DNA of 63,368 nt from Akkermansia muciniphila (GTDB lineage: Bacteria > Verrucomicrobiota > Verrucomicrobiia > Limisphaerales > BJHT01): assembly GCA_945861535.1 (NCBI GenBank), contig CAMAUZ010000043.1:1-63368 (forward strand), read 5' to 3'. Under the pieces are notes generated by a model that made no database searches, was not told where the DNA came from, and worked only from the letters and a program-made list of their open reading frames with translations. The translations under genes and the position numbers were made by a program. Position 1 is the stretch's first letter; every line of letters starts with the position of its first letter. Below, piece after piece: positions 42,231 through 50,685 of this stretch.

Positions 42231-42754
42231 CCCAATTGTTGGAAGCGACTCGCGCCTTGGTGCGGCCGGATCGCATTGTGATCATCGGCTCGTCGTCGCT
42301 GCTGCTCGGCCACCCGGAACTGGGTGAACCCGGCCAACCGCTGGACCCTTCGTACGACTCCGATCTGTTGCTGTCGCCGATCGACGACGAGCTGGCCGCC
42401 GTTTTGGGTGAAGCGGTGGGCCAACAAAGCCTCTTCGCAAAACGCCACGGCTACTATGTGGACATCCTGCGTCCGGCGATTGTCGAAACGCTTCCCGCTG
42501 GTTGGGAGAGCCGGCTGCAGCCTGTCGCCGGTTACGACAATGTCTTCGCTCTCGATCTGTATGATCTGGCCTTGGTGAAACTGATGGTGGGAAGGCCCAA
42601 GGATCTCGCGCTGCTCCGAGCGTTGCTCCAGCGCGGGATTGTGGAGGCGGACCGACTGCGGGCGCATTATCAGCGGACGCCGTTGAGCGAGTCCGATGCG
42701 ATGACGGCGGGACGGAATTTGCACTTCCTGCTCGCTGAAGTTGGCGGGAAGTGA
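42212..42754 (+). CDS. DUF6036 nucleotidyltransferase-like protein, AbiEii-type toxin candidate
   Basis: The 180-residue protein has DRIVIIGSSSLLLGHPEL and SYDSDLLLSP near residues 22 and 47, the GS...DxD-like signature of a minimal nucleotidyltransferase. YYVDILRPAIVETLPAGWESRL and LALVKLMVGRPKDLALLRALLQ, a typical C-terminal helix of DUF6036, follow. Relatives act as toxins or defence effectors with a small partner. Overlap with the preceding gene supports such a pair; the target is unknown. Confidence 0.6.
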   Translation: MRLRSLTQLLEATRALVRPDRIVIIGSSSLLLGHPELGEPGQPLDPSYDSDLLLSPIDDELAAVLGEAVGQQSLFAKRHGYYVDILRPAIVETLPAGWESRLQPVAGYDNVFALDLYDLALVKLMVGRPKDLALLRALLQRGIVEADRLRAHYQRTPLSESDAMTAGRNLHFLLAEVGGK

Positions 42755-42761
42755 GGAAAGA

Positions 42762-42931
42762 GGTTACGGCCGCGCGGCAGTGCGGCCCTGCCGTATTATG
42801 GCGGCGTGGGAGGGCCGGATTGCGCCCGGCCCAGCCTTTTCCTATCGGGGACGCGGGGGATTTCACGGGCGGTTTCTTTGGGTCGAGGGCGTCGGTGAGA
42901 AGGTTACGGACGCGCGCAACGCGTCCCTACC
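42762..42931. repeat. Two GGTTACGG-bordered palindromes
   Basis: At 42762 GGTTACGGCCGCGCGGCAGT is followed by GCGGCCCTGCC. At 42902-42931 GGTTACGGACGCGCGCAACG is followed by CGTCCCTACC, the inverted version of the units at 13.09 and 13.72 kb. The first has different arms but the same border. They occupy the gap between the DUF6036 gene and the convergent PSD1-type gene. Confidence 0.75.
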
Positions 42932-42950
42932 AGGTGGAGGACGCGAGGGT

Positions 42951-44564
42951 TCAATGATTGAACCGAAACTCGGCGAGGTTCACCAGGACCCACAGCGCTT
43001 CTTCGATGAGGTTCTCTTTCTTCGGATCGCTTTGCAGGTAGGCGATGAATTTCTCGCGCTCGGCGGTGCTGGGCGGACGCGTGAGGATGGAGAGGAACAT
43101 GCGGTCCACCTTTTGTTCCCACGGATCGGTCGCGGTGTTGAGCGTGTCGGCGAGGTTGCCTTTTTTGCGACTGAGGAAGGCCCGGACGTTGCTGCTGTGG
43201 TTGAGGAAGAGATGCTCGCTGAGGCTGCCTTGGAAGTCGCCCTGACCGTTCACCGGTTCGCCGAAATAGCGGAGGAAATAATCGGTGCCGACGCTGTCGC
43301 TTTTTTGCGCGGAGTCCCAGGCGGTGGCGACGCGCAGGACGGTCATGAGTTCCTCGGCGGAGAGCGGGCGGATGCGGGCGCGCTCGAAATGGCGGGGCAG
43401 CGCGTCGGCGGCCGCGCCGGTGCTGGCGAGTTGGTAGGTCTCGCTGTTCACCAGTTCGCCGATGAACCATTTCAGGTCGAAGTGATGCGCGATGAATTGT
43501 TCCGTGAGCGCGTCGAGCAGCGCGGGCAGGCTGGGCTTGTTGTCCGCGCCGAGGTTGTCCACGGGGTGCACGATGCCGCGGCCAAGGAACTGGCCCCAAA
43601 GGCGGTTGGCCGCGGCTTTAGCGAAGAACGGATTCGTCGGCGCGGTGGCCCATTCCGCGAGTTTTTCTTTGCGCGAGAACGGCGGCTTGGGGAGCGCTTT
43701 CAGGCCGGTCTTGATCTCGGGATCCTTGAAGCTCGCGGGCAGGACGGGTTCGTCGAGCGGCGGGCCGGCGAGGAATTTCGGCTTCACGGGTTCGCCTTTT
43801 TTGCCGGGTTTCACATCCTTCATGTTGCCGGCGAAGAGGACATCGCCGCTGCCTTTCTCGCCGATCTTGTATTGCTTCAACTGCTTGTCGCCGCTGCCGC
43901 TGCTGCCTTGGTCGAGGACGACGAGGCGCACGAAGAAGCCGGCCATGCCGTAGAAATCTTTTTGCAACAGGTCGGTGTAGGGATGGTCGTGGCAGCGGGC
44001 GCACTGGAGCTGGGTGCCGAGAAAGATTTTACTGAAGGCTTCGGTCAGGTCTTCAGGGCGCTGATTGAACTGGACGTAGAAAAGTTCGGAGCCTTCCTGT
44101 TCGGCGAGGAGGAGGTCGCGGACCAAGCGGTCGTAGGGTTCGTTGCGCGCAAATTTGTCGGTGAGCCATTGCTTGAAGCGGTCGCGTTTGCGGGTCGCGT
44201 CGGGATTGGCCGGGTGGCGGCCGAAGAGGGTGAGGTCCCAGAGCGTGGCCTGGTGCGCGGCGAAGCGCGGGTCGTCGAGGAGGCGGGTGATGAGTTTGGC
44301 GCGTTTCTGCGAGTCGGCGTCAGCGAGGAACTGACGGGCTTCGTCGGCGGTCGGGATGGTGCCGACGAGGTCGAGATGGACTCGGCGTAGGAAGGTCGCG
44401 TCGTCGGCCCTGGGGGCGGGCGTGACGTTTTCTTTTTTCCATGCGGCCTGGACGTGGGTGTCGATGAGTTGGCGCAGCGGGGTTTCGGCGACGGCGGCGG
44501 TGGGCGCGGCGGCCGTGAGGAGCAACGCACAGAGGGCGAGCAGGGCCAGTCGTGGTGTCGGCAT
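42951..44564 (-). CDS. DUF1549/DUF1553 protein (PSD1-type, no cytochrome domain)
   Basis: ATG 44564 (MPTPRLALLALCALLL) gives 537 residues with a signal peptide. DUF1549 covers roughly 40-230 (FLRRVHLDLVGTIPTADEARQFLADADSQKRAKLITRLLDDPRF, FLGTQLQCARCHDHPYTD), and DUF1553 lies in the C-terminal half (TNPFFAKAAANRLWGQFLGRGIVHPVDNLG, SETYQLAS). The single CARCHDHP motif could bind haem or metal. It lacks the N-terminal cytochrome c module of the paralogue at 50.7 kb and has no adjacent DUF1501 gene. The role of this planctomycete/verrucomicrobial family is unknown. Confidence 0.85.
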   Translation of the reverse strand: MPTPRLALLALCALLLTAAAPTAAVAETPLRQLIDTHVQAAWKKENVTPAPRADDATFLRRVHLDLVGTIPTADEARQFLADADSQKRAKLITRLLDDPRFAAHQATLWDLTLFGRHPANPDATRKRDRFKQWLTDKFARNEPYDRLVRDLLLAEQEGSELFYVQFNQRPEDLTEAFSKIFLGTQLQCARCHDHPYTDLLQKDFYGMAGFFVRLVVLDQGSSGSGDKQLKQYKIGEKGSGDVLFAGNMKDVKPGKKGEPVKPKFLAGPPLDEPVLPASFKDPEIKTGLKALPKPPFSRKEKLAEWATAPTNPFFAKAAANRLWGQFLGRGIVHPVDNLGADNKPSLPALLDALTEQFIAHHFDLKWFIGELVNSETYQLASTGAAADALPRHFERARIRPLSAEELMTVLRVATAWDSAQKSDSVGTDYFLRYFGEPVNGQGDFQGSLSEHLFLNHSSNVRAFLSRKKGNLADTLNTATDPWEQKVDRMFLSILTRPPSTAEREKFIAYLQSDPKKENLIEEALWVLVNLAEFRFNH

Positions 44565-44821
44565 AGGGTGCCTTATCAAGCGTTCACGACAGGTGGGCGC
44601 GGGTGAAACCGGAGGGTGCATGGTGGGGACGCTGCCGTGGGGGCTGCGGGCGGTCAAGCGTCCGAGGGGAAAGGTGCGTCTATGCGTATGCGACAAAAGA
44701 CTGGAGGCGCCGATTCGGAGGTGCGCCGGAGATGGTTTCAGGGAGCGCTGGTTCGGAAGGACGCCGCCCCGGTCGTGCTTTCAGTTGCATTCCGGGGCAG
44801 CGGCCCGAAGCATCGCGGGGC

Positions 44822-46435
44822 GTGAATCCGAGCCTGATTTGTTTCGAGGACGAACACCTGCTGGTGGTGAACAAGCCGGCGGGCTGGAACACGCACGCGC
44901 CCGCGCCGTTTGCGGGCGAGGGCATCTACGACTGGCTCCGGCATCGCGAGCCGCGCTGGGCCGCGCTCGCCATCATTCATCGGCTCGACAAGGAAACCTC
45001 GGGCGTTCTGCTCTTTGGGAAAACGTCTCTGGCGAACCGTTCGTTGACGGAGCAGTTCACCCGGCGCTCGGCTCACAAACATTATCAACTGGTCACCGAC
45101 CGGCGCGTGAAGTCGGCGAGTTTCACAGTCGAGAGCTTCATACGCCGCGCGGGCGATCGTTACGTGAGCGCGGCCGGCGGGAGCGCCGAGGAGCGGGCGG
45201 TCACGCGTTTCAAGGTGTTGAAAAACGAGGACGGGAAAACCTGGCTCGAGGCGGCGCCGATCACGGGGCGCACGCACCAGATTCGCGTTCATGCGGCGGC
45301 GCAGGGTTTTCCGATTCTCGGCGACACGCTCTACGGCGGCACGACGGCGGCGCGGGTGTGTCTGCACGCGCAGCGGTTGGCGGTGGAACATCCCGCGACG
45401 GGTGAGCGACGGGAGTTCAACGCGCCGGTGGATTTTACGACGGACACGCGGCTGGCGTTGCGCGCGGCGGTGATCGATCCGGCGGCGACGACGGCGTTCC
45501 GGCTGGTTCACGGGGCTGGAGATCAGCAGGCCGGCTGGTATGTCGAGCGGCTCGGGGAGCATCTGCTGTCGCAATCCGCCGCGCCGCAGCACGCGGACGA
45601 GGCGGCGCAATTGCGCGAGTGGCTGGGGCAGTTCGGGCTGGCCGGGGCGTATCACAAAATCCTGAACCGGCAGGTGCGTCGCACCGCGCCCGAGGAGGTC
45701 TCGCCGCGGCTCGTCGCGGGCACGGCGGCGGGCGAGGAGGTGCTGGTGCGCGAGAACGGCGTCCGCTTCGCGCTGCGTTTTGGCGAGGGCTATTCGGTCG
45801 GGTTGTTTCTCGATCAACGGGACAACCGGCGGCGGTTCCTAACCAATCATGTAGCCGCCAATTTTACTTTGTTCCCGAACGGCCCGGCGGGTGCGGAGGT
45901 GTTGAACACGTTTGCGTACACTTGCGGTTTCTCGGTGTGTGCGGCCAAGGCAGGCGCGCGCGTGACGAGCCTCGATCTGTCGCGAAAGTATCTCGACTGG
46001 GGGCGGCGGAATTTCACCGCGAACGAGCTCGATCCAGCGGCGCACGATTTCATTTACGGCGACACGTTCGACTGGCTGAAGCGGCTGGCGAAGAAGGGGC
46101 GGTGTTTCGACGCGGTGGTGCTGGATCCGCCGACGTTTTCGCAATCGAAGGCGACGGGCGTGTTTCAGGCGGCGAAGGATTACGGGCGGCTCGTCACCGC
46201 GGCGCTGCCGGCGCTGAAGCCGGGCGGCGTGCTGCTCGCCTCGACGAATGCGGCCACGCTGAAGCCGGAGGATTTTCTGGCGCAGATCACGGCGGCCATT
46301 GCCAGCGCGGGCCGCCGAATTGCGCAGCAGCATTACGTGCCGCAGCCGCCGGATTTTCCGATCACGCGCGAGGAGCCGGCGTATTTGAAAACGGTGTGGA
46401 TGCGGGTGGAGGAGAGCGAGGGAGGGGGAGAGTAG
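44822..46435 (+). CDS. Fusion of RluA-type pseudouridine synthase and RlmI-like rRNA methyltransferase
   Basis: GTG 44822 opens MNPSLICFEDEHLLVVNKPAG, the standard start of an RluA-family enzyme, in a 537-residue protein. Residues 1-~215 have the catalytic HRLDKETSG at 53-61 (Asp 56) and GRTHQIRVH. From ~240 the protein is an RlmI/RlmK-type SAM methyltransferase, with the family block FLDQRDNRRRFL, NTFAYTCGFSVCAAKAGA and DPPTFSQS near 436. Both modules act on 23S rRNA or tRNA. The fusion would couple pseudouridylation and base methylation; the substrate is inferred. Confidence 0.88.
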   Translation: MNPSLICFEDEHLLVVNKPAGWNTHAPAPFAGEGIYDWLRHREPRWAALAIIHRLDKETSGVLLFGKTSLANRSLTEQFTRRSAHKHYQLVTDRRVKSASFTVESFIRRAGDRYVSAAGGSAEERAVTRFKVLKNEDGKTWLEAAPITGRTHQIRVHAAAQGFPILGDTLYGGTTAARVCLHAQRLAVEHPATGERREFNAPVDFTTDTRLALRAAVIDPAATTAFRLVHGAGDQQAGWYVERLGEHLLSQSAAPQHADEAAQLREWLGQFGLAGAYHKILNRQVRRTAPEEVSPRLVAGTAAGEEVLVRENGVRFALRFGEGYSVGLFLDQRDNRRRFLTNHVAANFTLFPNGPAGAEVLNTFAYTCGFSVCAAKAGARVTSLDLSRKYLDWGRRNFTANELDPAAHDFIYGDTFDWLKRLAKKGRCFDAVVLDPPTFSQSKATGVFQAAKDYGRLVTAALPALKPGGVLLASTNAATLKPEDFLAQITAAIASAGRRIAQQHYVPQPPDFPITREEPAYLKTVWMRVEESEGGGE

Positions 46436-46463
46436 CGACAATCTGTTGCCACACCGCTCGCGC

Positions 46464-48872
46464 TCACGCCGAGACCAACCGGGATTCGTCTTTGAAGCGG
46501 CGGATGGTCGTCCTCGGTTTCGCTGGGGCCGGATCCGCGGGACCGGTCGGCATTGCAACGGGCTTCGGCGACGGTGCGGCGGTCGGCGCTGAAGTGGGCA
46601 CGGAACACTCGAGAACATCAGTTTCCTCCAAGCGGGCGCGGACTGTCTGCACGAGCTTGGGCGGGCTGTAGGGTTTGGGGAGAAAGTTGAAGCCGTCGCG
46701 CAAGGAGAGATTGCAGCCCTGCGCTTCGGGGGCGTAGGCGCTGGTGAAGACGACTTTCAAATCGGATCGCAGCGCGCACAGGTTCTCGATTAGTTCCGGT
46801 CCGGACATGCCCTTGCCCATTTTCATGTCGGTGAGCACGAGGTCGATGTCGGAGCCGTGCTCGTTCCACACCTGGAGGGCTTGGAGGCCGCTGGTGGCTT
46901 TCAAAACGCGATAGCCATTTTCCTCGAGAATGCCGCGCACGAGTTCACCGACAGGGACTTCATCCTCGACGACGAGAATGGTTTCCTGGCCGCGGCGGAG
47001 GCTGCGGGACGATGGCTTGCGCTGCGGTGACGCCACGGCGCGGTCGCACGGGAGGAAGATATGGAAGGTCGTGCCCTTGTTGACTTCGCTGGTCACCTCG
47101 ATCCAGCCCTGGTGCTGTTTGGCGACGCCATAAACAGTCGCCAGTCCGAGGCCGGTGCCTTTGCCTGGTTCCTTGGTGGTGAAGAACGGCTCGAAAATGC
47201 GGGACAAGGTCGCGGCATCCATCCCGCAGCCGTTGTCGGTCACACTCCAGCAGACGAACTCGCCGGTGCGCGCCTCGGGGTGGTGCTTCACATGCGCGTC
47301 GTCGATCTGGAGGACGGCGGTGTTGACGTTGACCTGACCGCCGCGCGGCATGGCGTCGCGGGCGTTGATGACGAGGTTCATGATGACTTGTTCCATCATG
47401 GTCGGATCGGCGTGGATGGCGGGCAGATTGGGCGTGTAATGGACCCTGAGGACGATGTCGTCGGTCAGGAGATGCCGGATCATCTTGGCGGAGTTGTTGG
47501 TCAGGATGTTCAGATCGACCGGCGTCGTCTGCATCCGGCCCTGACGGCTGAAGGTGAGCAACTGCTTGGTGAGGCTGGCGGCGCGCTGGGCGGCGTCGGC
47601 GATTTGTTCGAGGGGACGGGAGAATTCCGGCGGGATGATTTTGCGCGCGAGCGCCATCTCGGCGTTGCCTTGGATGACGGTGAGGATGTTGTTGAAATCA
47701 TGGGCGACGCCGGCGGCGAGGCGGCCGACGGCCTCCATTTTCAAGGCGTGCCGCAACTGGCTCTCGAGGTGCAGGCGGTCGGTGACATCGTGCGCGACGG
47801 TCAGGGTGCAGGTCTCGACGCCGAGATCGATCACTTCGATGAAGAGCAGCGTGGTGCGCAGCGCGCCATTTTTTGCCCGGAATTTGCACTCATGGCCGCA
47901 CACCGAGCGCTGGTCGCGGATGAGCTGGTTGATGCGACCGCGTTCCTCGGGGTCGGCGAACACGCCCAGTTCCAGCGCAGTGCGGCCGACGACTTCTTCG
48001 CGGGTGAAGCCGAACAGTTTCAGAAAGCTTTCATTCACGCTGAGGTAACGGCCCTCGTTCAGCGTACCGATGGCGATGGGCAGGGGGCTGAGCCGGAAGG
48101 CGCTGGAGAAGCGTTCCTCGGACTGGCGCAGGGCTTCCTCGGCCTGTTTGCGCTCGGTGATGTCGCGGGCGATGCCCTCGATCTCGGGCGTGCCGTCGGC
48201 GCGCTGGATTCGGCGGGCGCTGACTTCGAGAATGGTCTTGCGGCCGGCGTGCGATCGAATCCGCAGTTCGAAGCCGGCCGCAGTGCCGCCGAGGGTCGGG
48301 CTGGTGAGCCAGCGTTCGAATTCGGCGTGCTGCTCGGGCACGACGAAATCACGGAGGTTCGCGGTGAGCGCCTGCGCGCGCTTAACGCCGAGGGCGCGCT
48401 CGCCGGCTTGGTTCAGGGTGGTGAGACGACCCGTGGTGTCGTGCGTGTAGATGACGTCGTGGGCGTTTTCAAACAGCGAGCGGTACTGATCTTCGAGCGC
48501 CGCCTCGCGTTTCAACTGGTCGCGGATGCGGGCGGTTTGTTCGTTGACCTTGCGGCGCAGCGAGACGGAGGCCCCGAGCATTACGAGCAAAAACACGGTC
48601 GCGATGACCAGTGCCACGTCGTAAAAATCGGTCATGATCGAGGTGAGCACCGATTCATTGGAACTGGGCGCGGTACGCGCGATGCGGCGGGCGCGGAAGG
48701 ATTCGCCAATGGACTGCGGGGCCGACGCATCGACCGGAGCGGAGTCGGCGGCCAGGCCGGGCGCGGTGATTCCGGCGGGCAGCAGGAGCAGCAGCGGCAA
48801 GAGCCGGCACCAGGCGGCACGTCGCAGCGAGCGCGGCACCTCCCGGAGTTTGCAGAAATGGAAACCACACAT
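46464..48872 (-). CDS. Hybrid sensor histidine kinase with two PAS domains and a receiver
   Basis: ATG 48872 follows GGAGG with a four-base gap, so I prefer it to the adjoining ATG 48875 and to the much longer upstream frame. The 802-residue protein has a leader and a membrane helix ([20 protein letters not shown]) near 85, and PAS domains at about 120-240 and 255-370. The kinase core has [23 protein letters not shown] (His box) and TDNGCGMD ... [13 protein letters not shown] (ATPase). A C-terminal receiver has LVLTDMKM. The HDFNN form marks it as an HWE/NtrB-like hybrid kinase. No separate response regulator is adjacent. Confidence 0.9.
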   Translation of the reverse strand: MCGFHFCKLREVPRSLRRAAWCRLLPLLLLLPAGITAPGLAADSAPVDASAPQSIGESFRARRIARTAPSSNESVLTSIMTDFYDVALVIATVFLLVMLGASVSLRRKVNEQTARIRDQLKREAALEDQYRSLFENAHDVIYTHDTTGRLTTLNQAGERALGVKRAQALTANLRDFVVPEQHAEFERWLTSPTLGGTAAGFELRIRSHAGRKTILEVSARRIQRADGTPEIEGIARDITERKQAEEALRQSEERFSSAFRLSPLPIAIGTLNEGRYLSVNESFLKLFGFTREEVVGRTALELGVFADPEERGRINQLIRDQRSVCGHECKFRAKNGALRTTLLFIEVIDLGVETCTLTVAHDVTDRLHLESQLRHALKMEAVGRLAAGVAHDFNNILTVIQGNAEMALARKIIPPEFSRPLEQIADAAQRAASLTKQLLTFSRQGRMQTTPVDLNILTNNSAKMIRHLLTDDIVLRVHYTPNLPAIHADPTMMEQVIMNLVINARDAMPRGGQVNVNTAVLQIDDAHVKHHPEARTGEFVCWSVTDNGCGMDAATLSRIFEPFFTTKEPGKGTGLGLATVYGVAKQHQGWIEVTSEVNKGTTFHIFLPCDRAVASPQRKPSSRSLRRGQETILVVEDEVPVGELVRGILEENGYRVLKATSGLQALQVWNEHGSDIDLVLTDMKMGKGMSGPELIENLCALRSDLKVVFTSAYAPEAQGCNLSLRDGFNFLPKPYSPPKLVQTVRARLEETDVLECSVPTSAPTAAPSPKPVAMPTGPADPAPAKPRTTIRRFKDESRLVSA

Positions 48873-49049
48873 CATTCCTCCCTGAATCGGCATTTGGCGG
48901 GGAGGGGTTAATTGCAAATCGAGGTGCGCCTCAGTGGGCCAAGGCTTTGTAGGAGTCGACGAGAGGAGAACCCGAGCAACAAAAAAAGGGTGCAGCATCG
49001 GGCCAACGCACCTGGGTGGGGCGCGGCGAACGGGCAGGCCCGGACCGGG

Positions 49050-49152
49050 GTAGCGGAAGCGTCCTCGCCTGCGAGTTCGGGCGGCGTCTCGCCGCCCGTA
49101 CCGACTCGGGGCGAGACGCCCCGAGAACTCACAGGCGAGACGCCTGCGGTAC
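49050..49152. repeat. Composite palindromic element, TCTC/GAGA-centred, GTAGCG...GCGGTAC ends
   Basis: GGGCGGCGTCTCGCCGCCC lies at the centre of the first half. GGGGCGAGACGCCCC and CAGGCGAGACGCCTG fill the second half. The first unit GAAGCGTCCTCGCCTGC is less symmetric. The palindrome centres change from TCTC/TCCT in the first half to GAGA in the second, as in the elements at 26.95 and 28.3 kb. Confidence 0.8.
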
Positions 49153-49280
49153 GGTTGCGAATCCGTACGTTGGCAGACTCTGACCTTGTCTGCGGGAGCA
49201 GCATGGTTGGGCAAAAGGAAGGTCGCGACTTCTCTCGTCATCTCCCACAACCGCCGGGGACCGCGCTGGGACAAGGCGTG

Positions 49281-49326
49281 GAAAAAAGAAAACGGGTTCT
49301 TCCGGCTTTGACACCGGAAGAACCCG
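49281..49326 (-). terminator. Terminator of the PSD1-DUF1501 operon
   Basis: CGGGTTCTTCCGG (49293-49305) and CCGGAAGAACCCG (49314-49326) form a perfect 13-bp stem with an eight-base loop. On the minus strand the stem is followed by TTTTCTTTTTTCC. It lies about 45 bases after the DUF1501 stop codon. Confidence 0.9.
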
Positions 49327-49371
49327 CGAGATGGGAGGAAGGATGTAACCGGCTTGGGGCCGGGCTTTCGG

Positions 49372-50637
49372 TCAGCCGAACAGCTCGGCGACGGGCTTGG
49401 CGCCTTCTTTGACCAGCTTCATCGGGCGGCCGAGGGGCGTGGTCAGTTCCTTGGTATGATCCACGCCGAGGGCGTAGCAGACGCTGGCGTGGAGGTCGGG
49501 GACTTGCACGGGGCGCGTGGCCGGTTCCATGCCGTCAGCATCGGAACTGCCGATGACCTGACCACCTTTGATGCCGCCGCCGGCCATGATGCAACTGAAG
49601 ACCTTGGCGTGGTGGTCGCGGCCGGCGTCCTTGTTGATCTTCGGGGTGCGGCCGAATTCGCTCAGCATGAGCACGAGGGTTTTTTCCAAACGGCCGGACG
49701 CCGCAAGGTCTTCGATGAGCGACGCGAACGCCGGATCCATGACGGAGCCGTGGTTGCGCATGGCGGGGAAGACGTCGGTGTGATTGTCAAAGCCGCCGCG
49801 GTTGACCTGCACGAAGCGCACGCCGGTTTCGACGAGCTTGCGGGCGAGCAGCGCGCCGCGACCGAACTCGGTCAGACCGTAGCGTTCGAGGGTCTTCGGG
49901 TTTTCCTTGTCGAGGTCGAACGAGGCGAGCGCCGGGCTTTTCATGAGCTTCACGGCGTCCTTGAGGGCGACTTCGGATTCCTTCAAGTCCGCGGCGGCGA
50001 GCTTGTCGGAGGCACGGGTGTTCATGCGGGCGAGGATCTCCAGGCGGCGCTGGCCATCGACCTGCTTGATGCTCTCGGGGAAGGCCAGATACGGATCGCG
50101 CTCGCCGGGGAGGCCGATGTAGTAGGCCTCGCAGCGCTGGCCGAGGTAGCCCGCGCGCGGGGCCATGCCGCCGATGCTGATGTAGGCGGGCAGGTCGCTG
50201 TTGGTGCGGCGTTCGTTCACGACGAACGAGCCCATGCCGGGATGCACGAGCGCGGGATTCTGCCCGAAGCTGGTCTGCAATTCGTAGGTGGCGCGGCCGT
50301 GATCGCCGTTGGTGCCGGCAATCGAGCGGATGATCGAGCAGTGGTGCATCTGCTTGGCGAGCTGCGGGAAAATCTCGCTGATCTGGATGCCGTCGGCGCT
50401 GGTCTTGATCGGCTCCAATTCACCGGCGACGGCGCGGCCGGGCTTCGGATCCCAAGTGTCGAGATGACTCATGCCGCCGCCATTCCAGAAGAGGATGACG
50501 GATTCGGCCTTGGGCGCGTGGGCGGAGCCGAGCGCGGCGACAAGGCGGTTAATGGGCATGCCCAGGAGGGCGGCGGCCCCGGAGAACTGGCCGAGGAACC
50601 GGCGACGGGAGACGTGGTAGTTGGTGCAGGCGCTCAT
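49372..50637 (-). CDS. DUF1501 family protein, second gene of a PSD1-DUF1501 operon
   Basis: The 421-residue product has VSRRRFLGQFSGAAALLGMP, a Tat-type leader. The family blocks SVILFWNGGGMSHLDTWDPKP, VQVNRGGFDNHTD, MLSEFGRTPKINKDAGRDHH and VPDLHASVCYALGVDHTKEL are present. It lies 48 bases downstream of the cytochrome-containing PSD1-type gene, the classic arrangement of this pair in PVC bacteria. The pair probably works in the periplasm; the reaction is unknown. Confidence 0.87.
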   Translation of the reverse strand: MSACTNYHVSRRRFLGQFSGAAALLGMPINRLVAALGSAHAPKAESVILFWNGGGMSHLDTWDPKPGRAVAGELEPIKTSADGIQISEIFPQLAKQMHHCSIIRSIAGTNGDHGRATYELQTSFGQNPALVHPGMGSFVVNERRTNSDLPAYISIGGMAPRAGYLGQRCEAYYIGLPGERDPYLAFPESIKQVDGQRRLEILARMNTRASDKLAAADLKESEVALKDAVKLMKSPALASFDLDKENPKTLERYGLTEFGRGALLARKLVETGVRFVQVNRGGFDNHTDVFPAMRNHGSVMDPAFASLIEDLAASGRLEKTLVLMLSEFGRTPKINKDAGRDHHAKVFSCIMAGGGIKGGQVIGSSDADGMEPATRPVQVPDLHASVCYALGVDHTKELTTPLGRPMKLVKEGAKPVAELFG

Positions 50638-50685
50638 GGTCTTGATCTGGGTCTGGTTGGTTTGGTTGTAGTTGCGGGCGGTAAA

